DNA of 9,159 nucleotides from Spirochaetaceae bacterium (GCA_003554375.1 PWGF01000308.1:1-9159); one strand, 5' to 3'. Numbered from the stretch's first letter, positions 1-6,735 are shown. Made by a program: numbers and translations. Notes: a model not told the origin generated them from the sequence alone.

Positions 1-396
1 GAGCACACTGTGGCCGTACTAGGCGGCGGGGGCGTAGCTATCACATCCGATTCCCGGCATCCCGAGGCGGCGTTTGAGTGGCTCAATTGGATGTTTGGTG
101 ACACCGAACGCGCTCTCGAGTGGTACCTGGACGGCGGCGGAGCTACTCGGCCGGAGATCTACGAGCACGAGCGCGTGTTTGAGGAGTATCCGTGGGCCGA
201 GGATTTCTTCCCGGTAGCCAATTACTCCCTCGAGAACGTCGCACGGCAACGGCCGACGCTTCCGGTCGCACACGAGATTTTCGAGGTAACTTCGGAGATG
301 TGGCACAACGTCGCCCTCGACGATATGGAACCCGAGGAGGCGGTCCGCTGGGCCCATGAGCAACTCGACGAGCTGCTCGAGGAGTTCCGACAGTAG
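1..396 (+). CDS. ABC sugar transporter substrate-binding protein, C-terminal part (partial)
   Basis: The reading frame is open from the first base of the window (Glu-His-Thr-Val...) to a TAG at 394-396, so the gene's 5' end lies outside. The visible 131 residues look like the C-terminal lobe of a family 1 (CUT1) extracellular solute-binding protein. There is a Gly-rich strand (VAVLGGGGVAI), then 'HPEAAFEWLNWMFG', a form of the common motif in which queued residues pack the last helices, and an acidic C-terminal helix (EEAVRWAHEQLDELLEEF) typical of the family end. Such proteins capture a sugar in the periplasm, or as lipoproteins on the membrane, and deliver it to the permease pair. The two downstream permease genes on the same strand support this assignment. 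The substrate cannot be read from this fragment. The long opposite-strand ORF over this region is a codon-bias shadow. Confidence 0.85.
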   Translation, partial: EHTVAVLGGGGVAITSDSRHPEAAFEWLNWMFGDTERALEWYLDGGGATRPEIYEHERVFEEYPWAEDFFPVANYSLENVARQRPTLPVAHEIFEVTSEMWHNVALDDMEPEEAVRWAHEQLDELLEEFRQ

Positions 397-445
397 AACG
401 GGCTTAGCCGGCCCTTTGCAGGGGCGGCGTTCGGTCCGGTTGCGC

Positions 446-528
446 GCACGGCCGGCGGAGCCGGCCGTGCCGCACCAACGGCTCGTGTTCTGTAGAGCCA
501 CCGGCTGTTGGTGCGCGGTTCTCCGCGC
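446..528 (+). other. Cluster of stem-loops between binding-protein and permease genes
   Basis: Three hairpins follow each other in the 216-nt gap. The first is a perfect 11-bp stem, 446-456 pairing with 460-470, with a 3-nt loop (GGA). The second pairs 472-479 (GCACCAAC) with 507-514 (GTTGGTGC) and stacks directly on an inner stem 480-484/495-499 (GGCTC/GAGCC), leaving a 7-nt bulge. The third pairs 513-518 (GCGCGG) with 523-528 (CCGCGC) around TTCT, and its arm overlaps the second stem by two bases. There is no T-tract, so a simple intrinsic terminator is unlikely. In the E. coli malE-malF gap, REP hairpins protect the upstream binding-protein mRNA so that it is made in excess over the permeases. 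The same role is inferred here. Confidence 0.7.
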
Positions 529-601
529 ATAAGCGACTGTCATGGCATGCTCGGATTCCGATACTATGAACGGCCACTACGACTACAACTCAAACGACAG
601 C

Positions 602-606
602 GAGGA
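602..606 (+). promoter_or_regulatory. Ribosome binding site of first permease
   Basis: GAGGA lies 6 nt before the ATG at 613. It fixes the start there rather than at the in-frame GTG at 508, whose extra 35 codons have no membrane-protein character and run through the intergenic hairpins. Confidence 0.75.
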
Positions 607-612
607 ACCCTG

Positions 613-1488
613 ATGCGAAGAGACACACGGGACGCCTTCTTCTATATCGGTCCCAGTATGATCGTGCTCATGATCATTGCGGCCGTACCGTTGGCGGTCG
701 CTCTCGGTACGAGTGTTACGAACTGGGACCTCCATCGCCCGGAAGCACGCGAGTTCGTCGGGCTGGACAACTACATCCGGCTTTTCCGGGACGATCGGTT
801 TACTTCATCGATTGCGGTCACGATTGCCTTCACTACGGTTTCGGTCGGCGTTTCCATGGTGGGGGGATTTGTGTTGGCGCTCATGACGCAACGAAACTTC
901 CCGCTGAAGAACGTCGTCCGGGCGTTGTTGACGATTCCTATGATCACTACGCCGGTGGTTTCGGCCACCATGTTCCGGGTGTTTTTCATGGATCCGGATC
1001 GGGGGCTCCTGAACTGGTTTCTGGGAGTCCTCGGTATATCGGGGCCGGCGTGGGTTGCGTCGTGGCCGTGGGCGTTTGTTGCAATCTGTGCGGTCCAGAC
1101 CTGGTTCATGACTCCGTTTGTCTTTCTCATTAGCGACGCCTCCATGGCCAGCCTCCCGCAAAGCGTCTTCGATGCGGCCAAGATGGACGGCGCAACGTAT
1201 CGGCAGCGAGTGGTGCGGTTGGTACTGCCGATGCTCCGGGATCCGTTGATCTTTGCAGCGATATTCCGCATTACGATCGACTACCGGATGTTCGACACGA
1301 TATACGTCCTGACGCGTGGGGGGCCGGCGCGCTACACCGAGGTCCTCAGCGTCTGGGTGTATAACCGCGCCCTCCGGAGCTTCGACATCGGGTATGCCAA
1401 CGCGGGCTCGGTGGTGATGGCCGTTATCGTCGCTGCCGTGTGCCTTCTCCTCGTTCTCTACAACTATCGCAAGAGGGAGATTTCGTGA
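613..1488 (+). CDS. ABC sugar transporter permease, MalF/UgpA type
   Basis: This 291-residue integral membrane protein forms half of the transmembrane channel of a CUT1 carbohydrate importer. A hydrophobic segment near residues 10-34 is followed by 'FVGLDNYIRLFRD' (48-60), the motif that typically follows the first helix in MalF-like permeases. Further hydrophobic segments lie at about 66-91, 101-125, 150-175, 206-222 and 262-284. The cytoplasmic EAA loop, which docks the ATPase, is at 187-206 (DAAKMDGATYRQRVVRLVLP), with the conserved Asp-Gly-Ala and terminal Pro. 'LTRGGPARYTEVLSVWVYNRA' near 233-253 is also typical of this family. The start is set by GAGGA 6 nt upstream. The stop (TGA, 1486-1488) overlaps the next gene's ATG by one base, indicating translational coupling. 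Length is normal for the family. The substrate is unknown, and no ATPase gene is visible nearby; CUT1 systems often share one. Confidence 0.92.
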   Translation: MRRDTRDAFFYIGPSMIVLMIIAAVPLAVALGTSVTNWDLHRPEAREFVGLDNYIRLFRDDRFTSSIAVTIAFTTVSVGVSMVGGFVLALMTQRNFPLKNVVRALLTIPMITTPVVSATMFRVFFMDPDRGLLNWFLGVLGISGPAWVASWPWAFVAICAVQTWFMTPFVFLISDASMASLPQSVFDAAKMDGATYRQRVVRLVLPMLRDPLIFAAIFRITIDYRMFDTIYVLTRGGPARYTEVLSVWVYNRALRSFDIGYANAGSVVMAVIVAAVCLLLVLYNYRKREIS

Positions 1489-2366
1489 TGTCCGAGCAGG
1501 CAAGAATGCAACAGCTAAGAGGGCCGACCGGGTTCACCGGCGTCGCCGGTCGCCGCGCGATGGTAACAGGAGCGCATACGCTTCTGGTCGCGCTCGCGCT
1601 TTTCGTCACGGTTTTCCCGTTGCTCTGGGTCTTTCTGGGCTCGTTCAAGCTTCCGGCGGACGTGATGCGGCTGCCGCCGGTGCTGGTGTTCACCCCGACG
1701 ATCGACAACTATCTGATCGTACTCCGGGAGCGCTTCACGTTCTTTTTCTGGAACAGCGTCTTTGTCACGTGCGGCTCCGTGATCATGACGATTATGCTCG
1801 GGGTCCCCGCTTCGTACGGATTGTCCCGGTTCCGCATTCCTCTCAAAAAGACGATAATGCTTCTGATCCTCGGGGTTCGCTTTGCTCCGTACATCATCTT
1901 TGCGCTTCCGCTTTTCCTAGTGATGTCGGAGCTGGGTGTTGTGGGTAATCGGAATGCGCTGACGTTCGTCTACATCATTATCAACCTTCCCGTTGTCATC
2001 TGGCTGATGCGCGCCTTCTTCGACGACATCCCTGTAGAGCTGGATGAGGCCGCCGAAATCGACGGGGCCTCACGTTTCAGAGCGTTCTTGACTATCCTTG
2101 TTCCGTGTGCGGCGCCGGGAATCGCAACGGTTACCATCCTGTCGTTCATATTCGCCTGGAATGAGTACCTCTTCGCGCTGATTCTCTCCGGACGCGATGC
2201 ACAGACGCTCACGGTGGGCCTTACTCGCTTCCTCGGTGGCATGGAAGATGCAATCCGATGGGGCCAGCTCTCGGCATGGGCGATAGCGATTGTGGCCCCG
2301 GTCATAATCGTCTCGTTGTTGGTGAACCGTCAGCTCCGTCGCGGTTTCTCCGGTGCGGCGTCCTAG
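1488..2366 (+). CDS. ABC sugar transporter permease, MalG/UgpE type
   Basis: This 292-residue inner-membrane permease is the partner of the preceding gene in the same importer. Hydrophobic segments lie at about 30-51, 88-111, 121-146, 157-176, 207-232 and 262-279. The EAA loop is at 187-206 (EAAEIDGASRFRAFLTILVP), a near-perfect match to the family consensus. 'FIFAWNEYLFALIL' (220-233) is a MalG-family signature. The ATG at 1488 is chosen over the longer in-frame start at 1440 because it has an AGAGGGAGA ribosome site (1472-1480) and overlaps the upstream TGA as TGATG, the usual coupling arrangement. The 3' end of the gene forms one arm of a strong inverted repeat (2344-2381). No frameshift or missing motif is seen. 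Confidence 0.92.
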   Translation: MSEQARMQQLRGPTGFTGVAGRRAMVTGAHTLLVALALFVTVFPLLWVFLGSFKLPADVMRLPPVLVFTPTIDNYLIVLRERFTFFFWNSVFVTCGSVIMTIMLGVPASYGLSRFRIPLKKTIMLLILGVRFAPYIIFALPLFLVMSELGVVGNRNALTFVYIIINLPVVIWLMRAFFDDIPVELDEAAEIDGASRFRAFLTILVPCAAPGIATVTILSFIFAWNEYLFALILSGRDAQTLTVGLTRFLGGMEDAIRWGQLSAWAIAIVAPVIIVSLLVNRQLRRGFSGAAS

Positions 2367-2381
2367 GCGCACCGGAGAAAC
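2344..2381 (+). terminator. 14-bp perfect inverted repeat at the end of the transporter operon
   Basis: Positions 2344-2357 pair perfectly with 2368-2381 (GTTTCTCCGGTGCG / CGCACCGGAGAAAC) around a 10-nt loop. The left arm is coding sequence for the last residues of the permease, and its TAG stop (2364-2366) lies in the loop. No T-run follows, so it is either a factor-dependent terminator or a 3' mRNA-stabilising hairpin. The next gene is convergent, so an end to transcription is expected here. Confidence 0.65.
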
Positions 2382-2510
2382 GCACGGTGGCGTGGTGCAC
2401 GGCGGGCCCCGAGGGGTGGGCCCAGGGCGTCGTATTTCCGCGTAATGCTGAAAGCACGCGGTGCCCTAGTCTACCGGGATGTCGGGAGGAGTTCGGGTGT
2501 CTCAATGTGT

Positions 2511-3482
2511 TTAAGCGCTACTCGGCGCCGGCCGGGTGGCGGGCGCCCGCAGGTGCATCCAGCGCCAGGCGAGTACCACCGCAACAAGCGTGAGTGTGAG
2601 CTCGATCCCAAACCCGAGTCCGAACGGGCCCGAGGCGGCGAGCTCGCCAAACACGTTGCCGGCGGCGTGATAGACGAACGCGGAAAACGCCACGCGCCCG
2701 CTTGCGTTGTAGATCCAGGCATAGAACGGGGAGGCGACGACGATCGTCGCGAAGAATATCCAGAACGTGGGCGTGGCAATTCCTAGGGTTGCCTGGTACG
2801 TGCCCGGCAGAAAGAAGAGAGGCACGTGCCACAGTGCCCAGAAGATCCCGATCACCAGGCCCGCAAGCGCTATGGGTAGACGCCTTTGGAGCGCTTCTTG
2901 TGCATACCCCCGCCAGCCAACCTCTTCGAGGCCGCCGAAGACGGCTCCCACAAAAAGAAAAAGGAACGGTCCGGGCTCCAGGAGCCCGGCTTCCGTGCCC
3001 GTTATCAGCGCCACAAGAGGGGGGCCGAACGCGAGCACTCCCGCTAAGGCCAGGGTAATGAGATACCAGCGCTGCGGAAGCGTGCCGGGGTTGACGCAGC
3101 GGACAAGAAAGGCTCGCGCCGAGCTATCTCGATACGCGTCCCACCGTCCCGTTGCCACGAGCATCCCGGCAACAATCAGCGGTCCGAGGCCGGCCGCAAC
3201 GCTCACGAGAGCTACGGGGAACTCGAGCCACGGGCGGCCGGTGAGATAGACCACGCCGAACAGCGCCCACGTCCACGCCAGAGTGCCGGCCAGGAAGAGC
3301 CAGGGCGCAGGCGTTCCACTCCGCCGCTTTGAAGTTGACGCCGGGTTGCGCGTTGCGGGCTCAGGGCGCGGCGCGGGCCCGGAGTTCCCGGGGGGCGGCG
3401 CCGGCTTGCCGCGCGGTGTGTGCCGGGTGCGGTCGGAGTTGTTGCCGGCGTCGGGTTCCGATTGCGGATTGTTGCTACCCAT
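2511..3482 (-). CDS. CPBP-family intramembrane glutamic endopeptidase
   Basis: This 323-residue multi-spanning membrane protein belongs to the CPBP (CAAX protease and bacteriocin-processing, Abi/Rce1-like) family. All three signature motifs are present. Motif 1 is EEVGWRGY at 186-193, with the paired glutamates (186, 187) and Arg191. Motif 2 is FWALWH at 214-219, the FxxxH pattern. Motif 3 is FVYHAAGN at 269-276, with His272 and Asn276. These residues form the active site of Rce1-type proteases. Hydrophobic segments lie at about 61-80, 88-111, 138-160, 172-184, 204-226, 236-256 and 292-307. The first 58 residues are a Pro/Arg/Asn-rich, probably disordered cytoplasmic tail not usual in the family. 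The ATG at 3482 has only a weak ribosome site (GGGGG), so a shorter start is possible. The gene stands alone and converges on the transporter operon. Its substrate cannot be inferred. Confidence 0.88.
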   Translation of the reverse strand: MGSNNPQSEPDAGNNSDRTRHTPRGKPAPPPGNSGPAPRPEPATRNPASTSKRRSGTPAPWLFLAGTLAWTWALFGVVYLTGRPWLEFPVALVSVAAGLGPLIVAGMLVATGRWDAYRDSSARAFLVRCVNPGTLPQRWYLITLALAGVLAFGPPLVALITGTEAGLLEPGPFLFLFVGAVFGGLEEVGWRGYAQEALQRRLPIALAGLVIGIFWALWHVPLFFLPGTYQATLGIATPTFWIFFATIVVASPFYAWIYNASGRVAFSAFVYHAAGNVFGELAASGPFGLGFGIELTLTLVAVVLAWRWMHLRAPATRPAPSSA

Positions 3483-3688
3483 GTTGTCCCCCGTTAATCG
3501 CTTTTGCGTCCGTACCCTCTTGTCCCGTTCCGCGTCCGGCGCGTGCGTAGTCGGCCTGGCTTGACGCTCGGAGATCCGGTACGCAGCTTTGTCGGCTGGA
3601 ACATATCATGACCGAGTGTCTGCTCGCCATCCGGTGTGAATCCGAGCTCGGGCCGGCGCGCTGATGGTAGGGGATCTGCGCGGGGCGG

Positions 3689-3835
3689 GTTCGCGCCAAC
3701 GCCGCCATCCTGGTGGCAGGGCCCTCGCCCGGAGCGTGTTCGCGCCAACGCCCGCGTCCTGGTCCCAGGGCCCTATCCCGGAGAGGCTCCGCGCCGACGA
3801 CCCGCCGCCGGGCCGGCGATCCAGTCGGAGGTCCT
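3689..3835. repeat. 49-nt imperfect tandem repeat, about three copies
   Basis: Unit 1 begins at 3689 and unit 2 at 3738, both with GTTCGCGCCAACGCC, and share further blocks (TCCTGGT..CAGGGCCCT..CCCGGAG). A weaker third unit starts at 3787 (CTCCGCGCCGACGACC, matching 12 of the 16 bases that open unit 2). The 49-nt period is not a multiple of three, so the repeat would shift frame at each copy. That argues against coding sequence. Confidence 0.65.
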
Positions 3836-3860
3836 TGTCTGGGGGGACGCCGCGCCGGCC

Positions 3861-3916
3861 GGCGCCCGCCACCCGGCCGGGTGCCGGTCACCCAGCAGGC
3901 GCCCACCACCCGGCCG
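3861..3916. repeat. Pair of 19-nt direct repeats
   Basis: GGCGCCCGCCACCCGGCCG (3861-3879) recurs at 3898-3916 with a single mismatch (GGCGCCCACCACCCGGCCG), offset by 37 nt. It lies just downstream of the S41 peptidase stop on the opposite strand. Its function is unknown. Confidence 0.6.
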
Positions 3917-3963
3917 CCGTCCCGGTCGGAGGGCTGCTGCCCGGGCGGCCGGCTGCTCTTAGG

Positions 3964-5016
3964 CTAATCCCGGATATACCCCAACGCGGTCTCTATTATC
4001 GTGTCGATCCCCTGCTCCTTATCCGCGGGATCCATGTCCACCGGCACGTTGGGTGAGATCCCCGGCTCCACGTTCACTCCCTCTCCCATCGGACCCATGA
4101 AGAGCCGGTGCGCGGAGACGCGAAGGAGCCACCCGTTGGAGAGCTCGGTGAACGCCGGGATGCCTCCGCCGCCGCCGGTTGTGTCGCCGATTACCGTCAC
4201 GTGGTCCAATGCGTGCACGAGGGCGACGAAGAGGTTGGTGGCGCTATAGCTCAAGCGGTTGGTGAGCACGACGAACGGCTTCTCCGTCCACAGCTCGCCG
4301 TCGTCGGGCGGCTCGATCTTCACCTGTGCGGGCGCCGAGAAATCGCCGTGTGCCGGGCCGTTTCTAAAGTCTTCGTAGCCGCGGGTGGAGGGCTTAGTGA
4401 CCAGCCGGCCTGCGATTCGGTAGGAATTGGCCGCGGCGCCGCCGCCGTTGTCCCGTACGTCGAGGATGATTACGTCACGGTCCCGAAAGCGGGTGAAAAG
4501 GTGATCCAGGTGCTCCGCGGTCACCGTATTGGTGAAGCTCGCGTAGCGGGCGTATCCGACGTCGCCGAAATCCAAGAGCACGAAGGGGCCGGCGTACTCT
4601 TCGTTCCCCTGGTAGTAGCTCCGTTGTAGGAGCGTCGCGTCAAAGTTCTGCGGATAGTCCAGATACCACTCCCAGTTGCGGGAGCGGTCGAACGGCGAGA
4701 GGAGATTGACGTGGCCATCCCGCAAGGTGTAGAGCATGTCCGATAGCAGAACAAAGAGCTCGCGCTCGCTCATGTCCTCGCGGACCCGCGGCTCGAACTC
4801 CTGCCGAGTTGCGTCCCAGTCGATATCCTTCAGCTCGAAGAAGCTGTAGTTGAGATCGACGAAGCGCCAGACCTGGTCGAATATGCTCGCCGGCGAGTTA
4901 TCCGGCTCCGATACCAGGAACGGAAGCTCACAACCGGCAAGCGTTATAAGCGCCGCCATCGGGAGTGCGGCAAGTAGCTGCCGGAGCCGGCGTCGGCGGC
5001 TATCCTTGCGGACCAC
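3964..5016 (-). other. S41 peptidase module with possible own start as a lipoprotein
   Basis: Starting at the GTG at 5016, in frame with the long ORF, gives a 350-residue protein with a textbook lipoprotein signal: a basic n-region (VVRKDSRRRRLRQ), a hydrophobic core (LLAALPMAALIT) and the lipobox LAGC with Cys at residue 29. A GAGG lies 4 nt before this GTG. The mature part carries the S41 His motif (DGH, His102), the LDVRDNGGG core and the Ser258 region (YSATN). S41 peptidases of this kind cut peptides in the periplasm; as a lipoprotein it would be membrane-tethered. An internal signal of this type makes no sense in the middle of a mature exported protein, which argues that the peptidase is made separately, or that two genes became joined. 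Confidence 0.6.
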
Positions 5017-6171
5017 CGAGCCTCGGGTAACCGGGGTGTCGGGCCCGCCCCGGGCAACCAGGGCGGTGCTGCTCGAGCGGGTTCGGCCGCGCGGGCCGGC
5101 GGGCGCGGTGAGGGTGCCGGTGCTCGAGCGGGTTCGGGGCCCCGCCGCGGTGGTGGCGCCGATGCCGACGGCGGTGCCGGCGGCGCACGCGGATTCGGGT
5201 ATCCTCTCCATCTTCAGGCTCCTCAGTCCGAGGCTTAAGCTCAGCCCGTGCGACGCCGAGCGCACCGCGTAGAGATCGTCGTGCTCGTTCATCGTGTAGA
5301 AGTCCCAGATGTAGGCGATCCGCGCGGTGTTCTCGTTGCTCCAGCGCAGCTGCCAGGTGAGGCCGGTTTCGACGGTGGCGCGAAAGAAGCCGGCAGGTGG
5401 CGCCCAGAACGAGCGTGAGCTATAGAGCGCGTAATCCGGCGAACGCGTTACGAAGGAGATCGCCGGTACGTCCACGCGGGTATGGAAACGCATTGAGCGC
5501 GAGAGAAAAGAGAACGGAACCTCCCACCGGCCGGCCGCGTTTGCCGAGACGATGAGATCCGAGTTGAACGTGCTATTCTGGAGCTTCTCGTATAGCCGGA
5601 GGTGAACTCCTCCACGGACACCACCGCCCACCGCAAATCCGGTGTCCGGAATCCGGTAGAGCAACGCCGTATCACCCTCCACGGAAACGCCGGTATACGA
5701 GCCGGGAAGCACTTCGGTGGCATCGGGAAAAGCGAATCGGGCAGTGAGCGTCGTCGGGCTAATCCACCGTTCCCGTACAATCTCCATCGAAGCGTACGGG
5801 CCGATTCCGGGGCCGGAGTACACGAGCGGGCTCATTCGGGTATCCTGGAGCTGCACGTAGCTTCCCACGTGCCCGGTGTAGAGCCACGCGTCGGTGCCGC
5901 CGATCCACCTCAGGCGCCAATCTTGGATTCGCTGGAAAACCCCACTGTTCCCGTCATCCGGGTTCCCGGCAGACTTTTCATAGGGCACCACGGCAGGAGA
6001 TGCCGAGCACTCTAGGCGCAAAGGGGCGGCGGCTGCTGCGCCTCCGGACGCCGTGCAGTCTGCGTCCGCCGGCTCTGCGTGTAGAGCTGGAGGGAGGTGG
6101 TACGCTGAATCGGCTCCGAAGACGGCCATCACGCCGACAAGCAAGAAAGCTGCAAAAAAGATACATCTCAT
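3964..6171 (-). CDS. Signal-peptide/beta-barrel-like module joined in frame to an S41 peptidase (735 codons)
   Basis: One uninterrupted frame contains two unlike parts. Residues 1-20 are a Sec signal peptide (MRCIFFAAFLLVGVMAVFGA). Residues 80-320 alternate polar and aromatic/hydrophobic residues in strand-like blocks, ending in GLSLSLGLRSLK, which suggests an outer-membrane barrel-like protein of no family I recognise. Residues 321-397 are low complexity (Arg, Ser, Thr, Pro, Gly, Ala). Residues 399-414 are a second hydrophobic stretch ending in a lipobox, LAGC. Residues 420-735 are a C-terminal processing peptidase-like S41 domain: RDGHVNLLS (484-492), the ILDVRDNGGG core (569-578), and TNRLSYSATN (637-646) with the probable catalytic Ser643. 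No stop separates the parts. It may be a true fusion, but an internal start for the peptidase is at least as likely (see next entry). The start at 6171 has no good ribosome site. It lies 56 nt after the acidic lipoprotein gene, probably in one operon. Confidence 0.75.
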   Translation of the reverse strand: MRCIFFAAFLLVGVMAVFGADSAYHLPPALHAEPADADCTASGGAAAAAPLRLECSASPAVVPYEKSAGNPDDGNSGVFQRIQDWRLRWIGGTDAWLYTGHVGSYVQLQDTRMSPLVYSGPGIGPYASMEIVRERWISPTTLTARFAFPDATEVLPGSYTGVSVEGDTALLYRIPDTGFAVGGGVRGGVHLRLYEKLQNSTFNSDLIVSANAAGRWEVPFSFLSRSMRFHTRVDVPAISFVTRSPDYALYSSRSFWAPPAGFFRATVETGLTWQLRWSNENTARIAYIWDFYTMNEHDDLYAVRSASHGLSLSLGLRSLKMERIPESACAAGTAVGIGATTAAGPRTRSSTGTLTAPAGPRGRTRSSSTALVARGGPDTPVTRGSVVRKDSRRRRLRQLLAALPMAALITLAGCELPFLVSEPDNSPASIFDQVWRFVDLNYSFFELKDIDWDATRQEFEPRVREDMSERELFVLLSDMLYTLRDGHVNLLSPFDRSRNWEWYLDYPQNFDATLLQRSYYQGNEEYAGPFVLLDFGDVGYARYASFTNTVTAEHLDHLFTRFRDRDVIILDVRDNGGGAAANSYRIAGRLVTKPSTRGYEDFRNGPAHGDFSAPAQVKIEPPDDGELWTEKPFVVLTNRLSYSATNLFVALVHALDHVTVIGDTTGGGGGIPAFTELSNGWLLRVSAHRLFMGPMGEGVNVEPGISPNVPVDMDPADKEQGIDTIIETALGYIRD
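5017..5211 (-). repeat. GC-rich low-complexity linker with 17-bp direct repeat
   Basis: This stretch encodes the Arg/Ser/Thr/Pro/Gly/Ala-rich join between the barrel-like and peptidase modules. A 17-bp sequence (TGCTCGAGCGGGTTCGG) is repeated exactly at 5070-5086 and 5121-5137. The offset is 51 bp, or 17 codons, so both copies encode RTRSS. The base composition is clearly richer in GC than the flanking coding parts and resembles the non-coding region at 3680-3960. Confidence 0.6.
5219..5224 (-). promoter_or_regulatory. Internal ribosome-site match before Met321 of the long ORF
   Basis: On the minus strand GAGGAG lies 7 nt before an in-frame ATG (5211-5209), exactly at the end of the barrel-like module. 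It is a better ribosome site than that of the long ORF itself. A protein begun here would carry about 93 extra residues before the lipobox Cys, which is odd for a lipoprotein, so its use is uncertain. Confidence 0.4.
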
Positions 6172-6227
6172 GGTGCAGAACCAAAGTTACATGGCAGGAG
6201 TGTAAGTGAACTTCTCACACGGAGAAT

Positions 6228-6722
6228 CTACTCCCCGGTCGTCGCGCTGTCAAGCCGCGGCGGGACGTTATGCGACGAGTCCGCGCGGGAGGAGAGCTCG
6301 AGCTCAAGTACCGCATCCGGCAAATTGTCCGGGGCGCTCGAATCGACGAACTCCATCAATGCACCATCCTCAGAGCCCGCATGGTATGTCCCGGATGTCA
6401 GACCACGAAACTCGATTGTCACAGACACGGTGCCGTCTTCAGTCGTTATGGCGGTTTCCCCATCCTCATTATACCCGGCCATTGCGTCTTCAAGCGTGTA
6501 TAGCTTCCCATCAAGTGAGAACCGGATCGTGCCCGGTTCAGCTTCTTCGCCGTTCGCCGGATCGCTTCCGTTGTCGTCTTCTCCACCGTTCGCCGAATCA
6601 CTTTCGTTGTCGTCTTCCGTCAGGGGCAGAACGCTGTCGCATGAGGGCAGGAGTACGAGCAACGCTCCCAGGAGCGCCAAGACTGTCATCGCCACCGCAA
6701 GGCGTGGCTGTCTTCGCAACAT
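6228..6722 (-). CDS. Small acidic predicted lipoprotein of unknown function
   Basis: This is a 164-residue exported protein that I cannot assign to a family. The N-terminus has a basic n-region (MLRRQPR), a hydrophobic core (residues 8-25) and LPSC with Cys28, a relaxed lipobox with Pro at -2 such as spirochaetes tolerate. The mature part opens with an Asp/Glu/Asn/Ser/Gly-rich spacer made of two 12-residue repeats (36-47 and 48-59). A probable beta-rich domain follows at 64-145 (TIRFSLDGKLYTLEDAMAGY, VSVTIEFRGLTSGTYHAG, AVLELELSS). The start at 6722 is chosen because a perfect AGGAGG lies 7 nt before it; upstream in-frame codons to 6905 are not signal-like. It precedes the barrel/S41 ORF by 56 nt on the same strand, so they may be co-transcribed. 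The last 18 residues are polar and look unstructured. Confidence 0.75.
   Translation of the reverse strand: MLRRQPRLAVAMTVLALLGALLVLLPSCDSVLPLTEDDNESDSANGGEDDNGSDPANGEEAEPGTIRFSLDGKLYTLEDAMAGYNEDGETAITTEDGTVSVTIEFRGLTSGTYHAGSEDGALMEFVDSSAPDNLPDAVLELELSSRADSSHNVPPRLDSATTGE
6550..6617 (-). repeat. Direct repeat encoding the acidic spacer of the lipoprotein
   Basis: A 32-nt stretch at 6550-6581 recurs at 6586-6617 with 3 mismatches. The offset is 36 nt (12 codons), so reading frame is kept and the peptide repeats as EDDN-S-D-AN-G. This looks like a recent in-frame tandem duplication that lengthened the spacer after the lipidated cysteine. Confidence 0.8.
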
Positions 6723-6729
6723 ATACGAA

Positions 6730-6735
6730 CCTCCT
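6730..6735 (-). promoter_or_regulatory. Perfect ribosome binding site of the acidic lipoprotein gene
   Basis: AGGAGG on the minus strand lies 7 nt before the ATG at 6722. It decides that start over the longer frame beginning at 6905. Confidence 0.85.

Larger units (their letters stand above)
3483..3963. other. 481-nt non-coding region, GC-rich with repeats
   Basis: No credible gene is seen between the S41 ORF stop and the CPBP start. ORFs in three or four frames are Pro/Arg/Gly/Ala-rich and have no recognisable motif, as expected of very GC-rich non-coding DNA. The part nearest the CPBP gene (3483-3640) is less GC-rich and should hold its promoter, but I cannot identify convincing -35/-10 boxes. 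The part at 3689-3920 holds short repeats listed separately. Confidence 0.7.

Noticed and set aside
771..1503. Long minus-strand ORFs opposite the first permease gene
   Set aside because: They lie antisense to a clear permease with EAA loop and membrane helices, and have shadow-like composition and no motifs.
3689..3916. CRISPR array
   Set aside because: The repeats are imperfect, adjacent rather than spaced by unique spacers, and no cas gene is nearby.
3636..4056. Plus-strand Pro/Arg/Gly-rich ORFs
   Set aside because: Several frames are open only because GC is very high. No motif was found, and the 49-nt repeat would shift the frame.
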